This document shows positions 1 to 10,128 of a DNA stretch of 60,000 bases, one piece after another. Source of the DNA: Polytrichum commune (lineage: Eukaryota > Streptophyta > Polytrichopsida > Polytrichales > Polytrichaceae). Under the pieces are notes generated by a model that did not search any database, was not told the origin of the DNA, and saw only the letters and a list, made by a program, of their open reading frames with translations. The position numbers and the translations under genes were made by a program. The first letter of the stretch is position 1; each line of letters opens with the position of its first letter. Location of the stretch: positions 1,118,001 through 1,178,000 of the forward strand of contig OX485803.1 in the NCBI GenBank assembly GCA_950295325.1, in the 5' to 3' direction.

Positions 1-1048
1 AAGTTCACATGCATTCTCATCAGCACCATTTTAGAAGTGCTTTCTCCACTGTAAAGCCTTCCATCCCTTCAAGTACACAACTTGCAAACAGGTGAGTTTT
101 AACTCTGCTATAATGGAAGCCAGCTATCAATATCCCAGAGTCTTAAGTTCAACTACACTAAATATGATATTTACAGTGACCTGGTATTTAATGTCACTGT
201 GGTCACTTTTTGGATGACACTTCCAATGAATAAATGAACAAATATTGTAATGGATGATGGATGAGTTCATCCATTGGCCACAACCCTATCTTCTATTGTC
301 ATCAACTTGTGATGAAATATTGTCATGGATGATTGAATTTTGGATGAAAAATGACTCGGTAAGTGACAGTTATTGCAACACTGTAACACTATAATCCCCC
401 CAAATTATTACAAGGAATGACTAATAGTGTGGGGTTCACATTTAGTGTTGGTGGATCTACACGGCAGTTTCAATTAGTATTGGACAAGACTATCAGAGTT
501 GATGACACTAAATATCATATTTAGTGTAGTTTCTATGTAAAGCTTTGTATATTGTAAAATATCCGTTTTGACGATGGAATCCACAATTTATAGGGCTCAT
601 CTAGTGTAGACGTGTGTGACATATAACAAGACTACTTCCCTCTAAAGTAGATTATATCACCTGATTTAGGACCCCTTTGTGTTGGTGTTTCGTGTACCAT
701 GTGTTATCATGCTCTAAACCTTGTGAGCAAACTCAGTTATACCGAAGATAAAGAACAAAATGTGCGAAATACTACGTACATCCCCGTTTGAGTGGTACCA
801 CTTTCACCATTTTGGGTGAAATCACTATTAACCAGTACAGTAGTGTATTTTCGGTGACAATTCTGGGTGGAAAGAGCTGCTTTAATTTTCCCCACGGGTT
901 ATATACTTTGTCCAAAACCTTGTGGTAGCAAGATTGGAAGAAGACCTCACTCTACTTAACGGAAAATTAGCCAGGATGTCAAGCGCCTCCTCTTTTTTCT
1001 TTGTTTTTTAAAAAAAAAATGGAAGATGATTCCATGGAAATTAATTAC
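1..1048. other. Gene-free left edge, possibly intron 3 of the minus-strand expansin
   Basis: No coding exon is recognised here apart from the MITE at 156-526. The minus-strand expansin exon 3 ends with a GT donor at 1048-1047, so this stretch should be the start of its third intron. I looked for the last expansin exon (Asn-Trp-Gly-Ala-Asn-Trp type residues) on the minus strand and did not find it. It either lies left of the window or is lost. Confidence 0.5.
156..526. mobile_element. MITE with palindromic termini (CACTAAAT family), copy 1
   Basis: The left end reads CACTAAATATG followed by ATATTTACAGTG. The right end reads CACTAAATATC followed by ATATTTAGTG. Each end is close to a palindrome in itself, and the two ends are inverted repeats of each other. 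TA sits on both outer sides (154-155 and 527-528), as expected for a TA target duplication. The interior has no ORF. Related copies are at 18882-19098, 36645-36941 and 50051-50255. Confidence 0.7.
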
Positions 1049-2221
1049 CTCGCGAATGGCGACGCTTGCAATGTCTCCGGGTCCTCCTTCATACTTGATA
1101 GAGAAAGACATCCAGAAAGCAGTCGACCCAGCGTCCATCTTGAAAGCAATGTTCTGGTTCGGATACTCGCATGGCACCCTCATGTACAGGATATTGTACA
1201 AACCAATATTCCGAAGCTCACCATCTCTGCCAGGAAGAGCCATGTTGGAGATGGCAGCGCCGCTGAGGTCGAAGGCAGGCTCACCAGTGCTGCAGTAGGT
1301 GCCTCCGGGACACAGATCGGTGATCACAATTCTTGTGGCCGTTGAGCTGCACGAGGGGTAGGTGCACATCACCTGCACAGATTTAGAAATGAACACACCT
1401 AAATCATTTACAAGATCTAGAGGGAAACAAATGGCCACAAGGACTAAATTTGATTATCCAAGCCACAAACGGCACAGAAAGTACGGTACATCTCTCATCA
1501 GAATACAGATTCAGTGAAACTATTGAAACCAAGAATTTGAGGGGAGGTTTGCAATCGTTTTTGGTTTCCAGCTGATTGTGGCAAGATGAATCACGTACAT
1601 CGTAGCATTGACCACACCCGAGGCCATTTTGGTAGATGGCACTGCTACCGGCGGCAATTTTGTTGCCGTATGGCGTGCCCGTAAGCTGAGTGTAGCCACA
1701 TGCTCCTCCTGCACAACAACCACAAGATTTAAGCTTAAAATTTTCCGAAAATTTTTCAAAGGTCTCACATGAACATCATGTGAGTCTAAGTACTCATGAT
1801 TGAGCAGCCTCCGATCGTGACACGAAAATCGCTATAATTCTCTGCACATCAGTGACTATGTATTGCAGAATTTTTCTTGCACACTAAACAAGAATCCACA
1901 AAGACTCAAAAAACATTCTGGATTACACAACAAATTTCAAGGATTACTGCAGATAACTATGGAGTATAAGTAGTTATATTACTGCTCTTCCCTAGTAAGG
2001 AATCACAGGAGGAAGATGGATCTGTGAAGGGGGATGAATGGAAGTACTCGCATACCGCTTGAGCCTTCGCCATGAGGATCGCCATACCAAGTTGCATGCC
2101 CGGAGATCCAGCCACTGCTGTACCCATTAGCGGCCAGTAAGTTGCTAGAGAACACTCCAGGCAGCCCTGCCAGGGTGATCAGGACCAGCACGCCCGCCAT
2201 GCAGATTTTGAGTGCAACCAT
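1049..2221 (-). CDS. Beta-type expansin, three exons seen, last exon missing from window
   Basis: Secreted wall-loosening protein of the expansin family, acting in the cell wall on cellulose/hemicellulose contacts. Exons on the minus strand are 2221-2056, 1708-1599 and 1372-1049, with GT/AG borders and phases 1 and 0, the same layout as the plus-strand gene at 5768. Exon 1 gives a signal peptide (hydrophobic GVLVLITLAG) and HATWYGDP. Exon 2 has GGACGYTQ and the Cys-rich GCGQCYD (exactly 110 bp in both genes). Exon 3 has TDLCPGGTYC, AFDLSG (where many expansins have HFD) and QNIAFKMDAGS. The reading frame is clean over 200 codons. The fourth exon, coding for the C-terminal pollen-allergen-type domain (about 68 residues in the sister gene), is absent down to position 1. 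Either intron 3 exceeds 1 kb or the gene is truncated. The plus-strand sister is its closest relative in the window. Confidence 0.85.
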
Positions 2222-2490
2222 GATACTCAGTTATTTCATATGGCACACCCAATTCTCTTCCTCTCTATGATCCCACACAGTCTGCTCTTGAAACACTTCT
2301 ACAACCCGATCGTCGACACTGTTATTACTTCGAGAATCGTTAGTTGAACCCTTAACCCCACCAGAGTGTAACTGTCCTGCAGCACTGATGAGCCCGCTGC
2401 AGGAATCCGACGGAGTTGCAACTCTGAAGTGGATTTGGGAGATCTTGAGATCAAGTGGAGACAATGTGTGGAAAGAAGGATCATGTGAAG

Positions 2491-2500
2491 TATTTATATA
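2491..2500 (-). promoter_or_regulatory. Candidate TATA box of the minus-strand expansin
   Basis: On the minus strand the bases read TATATAAATA, about 270 bases before the ATG at 2221. That would place transcription start near 2465 and give a leader of about 240 bases. This is a motif call only. Confidence 0.45.
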
Positions 2501-3336
2501 TGAAATCAAGGGTCCGTGCTTGCGTTGCAGAGGAGATGTTCCTAGACACTGATCCAAAAGGACTTCCTGCGCCGCCACCCAAGAGGCGCCAAACAGGATC
2601 AACTGGAGTTCTAGGGAGGATCAACTGGGCCGGGTCGCGGTTTAGGTTCCACTAATTTGTATAATTGTGCGCAGTCGAAGCTCAACTTGTGATCTATGAT
2701 CATCAGGATGTAGGGATCCTTTCAAGTTAGTGGAGGGGAAATTTTTACTTATCTCAAAGTATTCCAGATGCCTGGTGATCTGGTGTTTGTGCCCTGTTTC
2801 CGAGAACTGGCTAAAGGCTTCAATCCAAAATTTGCTGAATTGACGACACTAAATTACCAGTTCCTTAAAGTCTCATACTATATATTTGAAGCTGGCGGTG
2901 ACCCCTACCTAGTATTAATTATGTAGTTCGAGAAATCACAGCTTGCAGAAATTCTGCCACACCAGTTGTACTTTTAAAGTGCAATCGGTTAATTAGGTAT
3001 ATATCTAGTGGCAAGTTCATATAATTGGTGATAGTGAGGTTTAGCCTGCATTTGAAGTTAACCGATTTGATTCCAATGAATGAGGTCCCCTCCCGCAAGT
3101 GGCGTCCATCGTCCCCTGATTGCGTTACATCAAGGAATCATCACGAGTGCTTGTAATATTTTTATCTTTGCCCAACGGCGATGGTGGGACCCGAAAAGTG
3201 CCCCTCTTGTAGCAACAAAAAGTTGGGAGCAGTCCTTTGAGGCGAGAAGCAAGGCTACCTCTGTGGGGGCAGCCATTTGAAACGTAGAGAGTCTGCAAAC
3301 AGCGCACATCAGCGTGCCCTAGTACCCCTATCCTCA
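2501..3336. other. Intergenic, expansin spacer left part
   Basis: No gene or known repeat is recognised. This is the left part of the 3-kb spacer between the divergent expansin genes. The short ORFs at 2455-2655 and 3080-3280 have no family features. Confidence 0.5.
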
Positions 3337-3894
3337 GGGCCGCTTCACTCTATGGCCGTCGAAGTTGAGAGGCCGTGGCATTGAGTGGCCAAACTTTGTT
3401 GAGAGTCCAAAGAAATGGGCTGAAAATACATAGCCAGTAAAATATAGTAAGTGAAGCCTTCAGCCGGGTATACTGTGAAGCCTCCAAAGGCCAAACCTTT
3501 GGCCATGAACTCCCCCGGCCTCTCAACTTGGATGTCTATGGTGTGAAGCCTTCAAAGGCCAAGTCCAAAGTCCAAATCCAAAGGAGCATCCCACTTTATT
3601 CTTTATCTAAAACAAAATTTCTTTAATCTAACAACCAAGATCTTGTTAATGATTGATTTTTTTATGAAAAAATATCGACGGCCTCTTGACCATAGTTTGG
3701 GTTTCCATTTCCATCTGACCCAAATTTCCTTCGAAAGTCCGTCACCTCTTCAAAAAATAATCATTTTAAATTGTGACGGCCTTTAGACTTTGGCCTGAAT
3801 GTGAAGGGTCGAGAGGCCGAACTCTTGGTTTCTTGCAATATGATTGGAGGAAATCGACGGCCTCTCGACCTTCGGCCATAGTGTGAAGCGCCCC
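3337..3894. mobile_element. Harbinger/Tourist-like MITE, long form, copy 1 (558 bp)
   Basis: Terminal inverted repeats: the left end begins GGGCCGCTTCACTCTATGGC and the right end read in reverse begins GGGGCGCTTCACACTATGGC. The flanks are TCA at 3334-3336 and TCA at 3895-3897, a three-base target duplication typical of PIF/Harbinger MITEs. The motif CCATAGTGTGAAG (or variants) recurs inside. It is closely similar to 37550-38118. No coding capacity. Confidence 0.75.
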
Positions 3895-4844
3895 TCATTT
3901 GGATATGAGGCCTCCACGTTGACCATAAGAAAAACACAACGAAATTCGGAGGATGAACTCGTCTGGTGAGGAGCATCATCGGCGCTGAGCTCTAATCCAG
4001 GGCATATTCCAAGCTTCGCCGACTGGGAAGGCTAACCAGTTGCTGCAAAATAGCGCTTTACGAGAGTAAATAGCGCATGATTTGTAGGAGAGTGGAAGGT
4101 TGGGACGTCTGCAGTGTGCCACATCGACTCCAACCGTCGCAGTATTTTTTAATTTAATTTCTTTTTCTTTTCCCGGCGTTTTTTCTTCTGGCGCCAGAGG
4201 AACTACAGTAAGAAATCGAGAAAACAAATATGTATTTCTCTATGAATTGTTTAAACAAAACAGTACCGTGGTGTCTCCCGAGCCGTCGCCGGTGAACTTG
4301 CACCCTAGCTATTAATTAAAATTTGTGCATGTTATTCGAAATTATGTCTACACGCAGTCATGGGCACCTAATTGATGAGGACGGGAGATTACCATTGAAA
4401 TTTCGAAAATCTGTAATGCCTCTGATTTGAGGTCTTGTAGTAAATAAGCCTCCTACACTTGACTTGTCAATATAAGAGTTAGAGCATAGATAAAGTTCAT
4501 TTATTGAAGAGGTCGGAACCTAGTAGACCCCTTGTGCATAGCTCATCTTGCTAATTATTAGTAGAGATGAGATGACTACATTCCCAGCCGTGAGATAATT
4601 CAGTTTGAGGACTTGGACAATGTATTCATACTATGTAATGCTCCATTCCAGGGACATTAATGGCTTGGGCGCGTGGCATCTACATGGATGAAGGGGCTTT
4701 CCGAAACAAACATGTTTATAGGCGATTCCGATTCATCTAAGTCAAACTAGACTATCTTGAGGTCTCTGATGTTATTTTCGGAGTCAAATAACATATAAAT
4801 TTAGAAATTAGTTCGCTGCGAATATATATCGCAGGTTCAGAGAT
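3895..4844. other. Intergenic, nothing recognised
   Basis: There is no ORF with family features on either strand. AT-rich single-copy-looking DNA lies between the MITE and the duplicated expansin upstream block. Confidence 0.45.
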
Positions 4845-5214
4845 GAGGTTACAGGGAGATGTGTAGGTACTATGAGAACACTACGAGAGTTGCACAAGTC
4901 TGGTGTTTATCTGGTTAGGTCTATTGGTATCATTTTTGTTTGAAGTAGTTACACTCCAATGGGTCGTTAGTATCAAATAAGAAGTGCAATTTGTGGCCAT
5001 ATACAAAAATTTGCATTTAACGTAATTTGCAAATACAAAAGAAATTGGAGGAATTAATTCATCATTAAGGGTCAAGCTCGGAAGCTCCTGAAGCTCGGAA
5101 GGGTTAAGGGTCAAGCTCCGCATCCGGCGCCCCACAACTTGGACTCGGCCAGATAATCATGAGTGCACCGATCTCTGCGTATGCAAACTCCCAGTTCGAC
5201 GTAGTCTGATCAAC
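4845..5214 (+). repeat. Duplicated block upstream of the plus-strand expansin, copy A
   Basis: It matches 7844-8220 in the same orientation over nearly its whole length with small indels. Shared stretches include AGTAT/TAATATCAAATAAGA, CGGAA(G/A)GGTTAAG, CACAACT.GGACTCGGCC and GTGCACCGATCTCTGCG. It lies about 430 bp before the TATA box of the expansin at 5768. Confidence 0.75.
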
Positions 5215-5640
5215 ATTTTTTTCTGATGAGCAAGCCACCTCGATCGATCGGCCACTCCAGGATTATCGCGTGGTCTCCACCACCACCGCCACATCTCACG
5301 ACCATTCGATACATGCATTACAACATCCACCGATGACACTTGTACTCGTCACCGCCATCCCATCCAAACACTCGCCGAACTACTCGCTGTTCACCTTGTC
5401 CCTGCACTTCACTTCGCATTCCGCATTCAACCGCTTTCCAAGTCTACAAGTGCCCAACATGGCTCAGATTCCCATGGCCGCATCTCCAATCCATGACAAC
5501 TTGGGCCCTGAATTAGTTCATCAGTTCTGTTCGAATATCTATGTTCAAGGTAGATGATACCACCCATGAAACCGGTACATCTACCTAAAATCTAGATATT
5601 GGGAGCAGAGGTGATGATTAACTTCAGGCCCCAGATTGTG

Positions 5641-5650
5641 TATATATATG
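5641..5650 (+). promoter_or_regulatory. Candidate TATA box of the plus-strand expansin
   Basis: TATATATATG lies 118-127 bases before the ATG at 5768. Start of transcription near 5670 would give a leader of about 100 bases. Position and sequence fit, but nothing else supports it. Confidence 0.5.
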
Positions 5651-5767
5651 TCATGAGGATCCGTTCCGGTAAGAATTTGGAGTGCCATTCTCAGTGCTGC
5701 AGCTGCATTGTTTGAAGGACTTGAGGTTTTCAAGGACTTGGGTTAAGTTAAACCCATTTCTGGCATC

Positions 5768-7203
5768 ATGGCAGCATTTCTGGCTGATCTGGTGCTCTTT
5801 GTCCTGGTGGTTATTCTGCTGCCGAGACCCATCGTGACTGCTGCAGGCAGTAGTAACCTTGCTGCCTCTGGGTACAGCAGCGCGTGGGTCGCCGGCCATG
5901 CCACTTGGTATGGGGATCCTTACGGCGAAGGCTCAAGCGGTAAGATGGTCTGCTAGATTGATGCCATGCAATTGCTATCTACAATGTGAATAAACTCATT
6001 AACACACTCGTACAATCTTACCTAAAGATAGTTTGCCATGTTATGACAGATCCCCATTAATCTCCATGTATCTCCAAGAACTCTTGAATGCTTGCGGGTA
6101 GGATTTAAGATGAGTTTACGAAAAAACTCTTCAAAAGACGTTTTTCCAAAGTGCTGATTCGTCCCACGATTGTGGTATGCTTGCAGGAGGCGCGTGTGGT
6201 TATACTCAGCTCAAGGGTTCACCGTATGGCGTCAAAATTGCTGCTGGAAGTGGCGTCATTTTCCAGAAGGGCCAAGGATGTGGTCAATGCTATGATGTAA
6301 TCCATCATTCCTTCGTCCATTCCGTCTGCATTTATCCTAGAATACCAAGCATCTAGGTACATGTTTGATGGAAAGTACAGGTTTACAGTACTAGGCCGGA
6401 TCGTTTATGGATACCTCTTGTTGATGTGCAGGTGATATGCTCAGACTCCTCACTTTGCAGCCCCAAGCCTACCAGGATTGTCATCACCGACGAGTGTCCT
6501 GGAGGCACTTACTGCAGCACTGGAGAGCCTGCCTTCGACTTCAGTGGGGCGACCATCAGCAGCATGGCCCTGCCCGGGAAAGATCAAGTGCTGCGAAACA
6601 AAGGCTTGTACAACATTCAATACAAGAGGGTACCATGCACATACCCCAAGCAGAATATCGCATTCAAGATGGACGCCGGGTCGACCAATCACTGGATCTC
6701 ACTCATTGTCAAGTACCAGGGTGGCCCTGGAGACATTGCGAGCGTTGCAATCCGCCAGGTACAGCCTGCCAGAAACTACTCTTGCTAATATTAATCATTG
6801 CATTTACGAACTCGGATGATACTGACTCTGCAATATATCTGCATTCCTTCAACCACAATGAAATTTGGGCAATTTACTACCTGTTTATCTAGGTGGTGAA
6901 TTGTTCAATTTAGCTCCTTGTGAACTATCGTCGTTGTAGTTGCTTCTATATACGTGTGCCTGCCTCCTGATGTAAGAATTTGTGCACATGTTTCAGGCCG
7001 GCATGTCGTCGTTCAAGCCGATGCAGCACAACTGGGGTGCAAACTGGATGGCCATTTCCTACTCAGGAAAGCCTTTCCAGGGTCCATTTGACGTCCAGAT
7101 CACTGCCAAGCTGAACGGTCATACTCTCATCGCTCCAAAAGTCATCCCTCAAAATTTCCAGCCGGGAGCACTTTACAACTCCAAAGTACAATTTGCATAC
7201 TAA
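5768..7203 (+). CDS. Beta-type expansin, complete, four exons, 271 aa
   Basis: Secreted wall-loosening protein. Exons 5768-5939, 6187-6296, 6432-6758 and 6997-7203 (GT/AG borders, intron phases 1, 0, 0) join to 816 bases, 271 codons plus stop, a normal expansin length. Residues 1-27 are a signal peptide. TWYG is at 46-49 and ACGYTQ follows at the exon 1/2 junction, with the Cys pattern of the six-stranded GH45-like domain 1. ECPGGTYC is at 115-122. AFD is at 128-130 where the family usually has HFD, so the His is Ala but the catalytic-type Asp is kept. Exon 4 (204-271) is domain 2, the cellulose-binding pollen-allergen fold, with two Trp residues in NWGANWMA. The start is the first ATG after the TATA box and begins the signal peptide. 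The gene is divergent from the partial expansin at 1049-2221. An alpha-type assignment is less likely because TWYGDP and the QNIAFKMDAGS region are beta-like. Confidence 0.93.
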
Positions 7204-7843
7204 AAACATTTCTTGTCAAAGATTTTGCCAACACTAGATCACACCTCGCGGCTGTAGAAGAGAAATTAGGAAGGACGACTGACGTACTAGAGATTGTAGA
7301 TTATTAGTGCAGACGGATCCAGTCTGTTAGCAAATTTTACCTCAGTAGGCACGGAATGTTTCTGTAAAAGTCCCCGGATGTCAACGATATAGTTGCATAC
7401 CTGAGAGACTGTTGCTCATGGTCGAGCAACTTCATGAGAAATTAAACAACGCTCCCCATTTTAGGTGGAGACATAAATCCAATCATTTGGACTTGTTCCT
7501 TTCACTTCTCGAGTGATGGTTTTTTAACATGTATACAATGTGAAATTTATTACTGCTTGTGGAATTCTATGATGATGTCAAATTATGTATATCTTGTATG
7601 AGCGATCTTTTCATGAGAAATTGTTCAGAAACAATGTCGCGATTCGGGTTGAGGGATTAACTAACAAGAAAGCCTCGGTTCATAATCAGCTGTAGTTTTA
7701 AAACTACCTAGTAAATATTTCATCGCGAGATTTCACATATGCAAAGTCAATCCAACGCATTTCTACACGCTATCACCGACACCTGATGACTGATGAGGCC
7801 TGGAGAAACTCACTGCTAATTCATAGCCCATCCTCAATAACTT
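7204..7843. other. 3' flank of the plus-strand expansin
   Basis: This should contain the 3' UTR. No canonical AATAAA or further gene is seen. AT-rich and otherwise unremarkable. Confidence 0.4.
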
Positions 7844-8220
7844 AGTTACAGTGAGCAATTTGTAGCTACTATTTGAACAGGACAATTTTTGTACAAGCCT
7901 GGTGTTTGCCTTGTTAACATTTATGGGTGTCATTTTCGTTTCCAATAGTTCCACTCGAGTGGGTAATTAATATCAAATAAGAGTTGCAATTTGTGTGCAT
8001 GCACAACAAGTTGTTAAGAAAAAAATCCGAGGGACCATTTCATGATCATCTTCCCTGAAACTCGGAAAGGTTAAGTGTCAAGCTGCATAATCGGGGCCCT
8101 CTGAGGGACCATGGCCCCACAACTGTGACTCGGCCGAATAATGCGTGGGACAGGAAAGAAAACAGTAGGGTGCACCGATCTCTGCGCATGCAAACGCCCA
8201 GTCGACGTAGTCTGATCGAC
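7844..8220 (+). repeat. Duplicated expansin upstream block, copy B (orphan)
   Basis: Direct repeat of 4845-5214 (see that entry), here 640 bp downstream of the expansin stop codon. No expansin exon follows it: similarity stops just after GTAGTCTGATC, at the same place as in copy A. It looks like the promoter-side remnant of a tandem duplication. Confidence 0.7.
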
Positions 8221-8284
8221 TAAAGTTTCAGTTATAATCAAATATTTCAAGTTGAGGTCTTGGAATCTCGGATATTGGATTCGT

Positions 8285-8630
8285 GATTGTTTTTCTTTTT
8301 AAGACCAAATGAAACAAGGTTATTTCATTGTCAAAAACCATAAAAGGCCACCCGGACCCGAATCAGAGAGCAGGGACTCACTAGGGTGCACGTGGTTGAA
8401 GCACACAACCCCCAAGAAGGGTGAAGACCCTCAACATGGTCAACAAAGCCCACGTTTCACCCCTTAATATTCCAACACATTTTCTTAGTATTTGTTCTGT
8501 GATAGAGAAGCGTATTGGCCCTCCATAACGCGTCGAAAGTTTCTAGGACTTCGTCGTAGATGCATGCCTTCTATGCCTCTTCAAAATCCTCTCCCACGCG
8601 ATCCGAGCATATTCAATTATTGCATTTCAT
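8285..8630 (-). mobile_element. LINE 3'-end fragment
   Basis: Translated on the minus strand in two frames, it gives pieces like the tail of plant LINE ORF2: IIEYARIAWERILKR, then in the next frame FDALWRANTLLYHRTNTKK. The plus-strand LINE at 31.6-35.3 kb has a matching tail (LLEYARSSWDM). The frame change and a stop show decay. Assignment rests on this short similarity only. Confidence 0.5.
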
Positions 8631-9900
8631 TTTGTGTCAGTGCTGATCAATACAACAATGCACAATATTGTACAATTAACCATGCATTGAAGTATATGTA
8701 CTACCAAAAACTCAAAAGCAGTGTACTTTCAGCACAGTGTTGCACAAACTCGATTGGTTCAAACTATGTGTACAAGCTCGCAAGCAAGACAATTACTAAA
8801 CACACCAATATGGCAGAGACTCACACCTATGTTACTCATTATACAACAATATTCCAACTTGCTCAAAGATAAGTTTGTGAATATAAGTATGTGAAAGTAT
8901 GTGAAAGTAAGTTACCCATCCTGACATTAGGTTCTAGGAAGCTGACAATGGAATGGCTTGAGAGGAATGTTCTATCTTTTTGTCTTAAGAGATTCATCTC
9001 ATGTACAATAGAATGCAACAATGTACTGAGATCACTGCAACTATAGATACAGATGATCACCACAACAAAATGATACAAGAAGCAATATATTTTAGTCCTC
9101 GTTTCAATTCCTACACTGCATTGGTTGCTGCCTTTCTGGCATCTGTCAGTTTTACGCTTTCAGTGCTACCATTAATCCCTTTCTGAGTCAACCTTTTTCC
9201 CCCTTGTTGGATACTCACAACGGCAGTCTCTCACATTAGTATAGATCATCAAAACCATATTATGAAACACATGATTGAAGTGAACATCAAAATAGAGCAT
9301 GCATAATACAATCTCGAACATCCACACTAACTAGATATTATCCATGAGACTCAGGTTTATTTCTATAACAATGCTATAATTTCAATAATAAGGTTTACAG
9401 GGTGGGCCATCCAATGTAACTATTTTTAAATATGTTTAGGATTATCCATCAAGAGATGAAAATTACTAGAATTTCAAACACTACTTCACGCCTCATGGCC
9501 CTGGAGTGTATAAGGTATGACCAAAGATGTGATCTGAACTCATCAATTAAGGATTTTCCTTACATTCATACACATCGAGTCTGGATCAAATTACAGCACC
9601 GACACCTCCAGGATTACAATTGGAAATCAGGCACAATGGATTCGGTCTATCAACTGTACACATAGAGAAGTCCTGACGTATGGATCACTTTCAGCCAAAC
9701 ACATCCATTCGGCAAGACAAACACAGTTAGCCAGAAGAAACTAAGTGGCTCAGAAGTAACTCATCCATGCAAAGGAGATTTTATTGGTGGGCATCCTCGT
9801 TTAGTATATTTGAGATTTCTATGAATTCACCTACACTGAAGTTTTCACATTTTTTTCTCATTTGAAGACACTCTACGCCGCTCAAACAGTGTTATATACA
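8631..9900. other. Gene-free spacer
   Basis: No gene or repeat is recognised. The right end should hold the 3' UTR of the minus-strand gene ending at 10129. Confidence 0.4.
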
Positions 9901-10128
9901 ACCCTGTGACTCACATCTCACCATTTAACTGTTGGCTTCCTTCCAAGCTCCTCCAACTAAAAGAGGGCTGAAGCACAATCCCCAATGAAGGGACACCAGA
10001 CACGAACAGGGAACAACAACCAAAGAAATGACTTCTCTGGTTTCTAAATTTACAGACACTGCGTGAGGATTCATACGGGCTTCTATCTGTCTTACTAATT
10101 TGGACTCTTGAAGAAAGTCCACTGGAGT

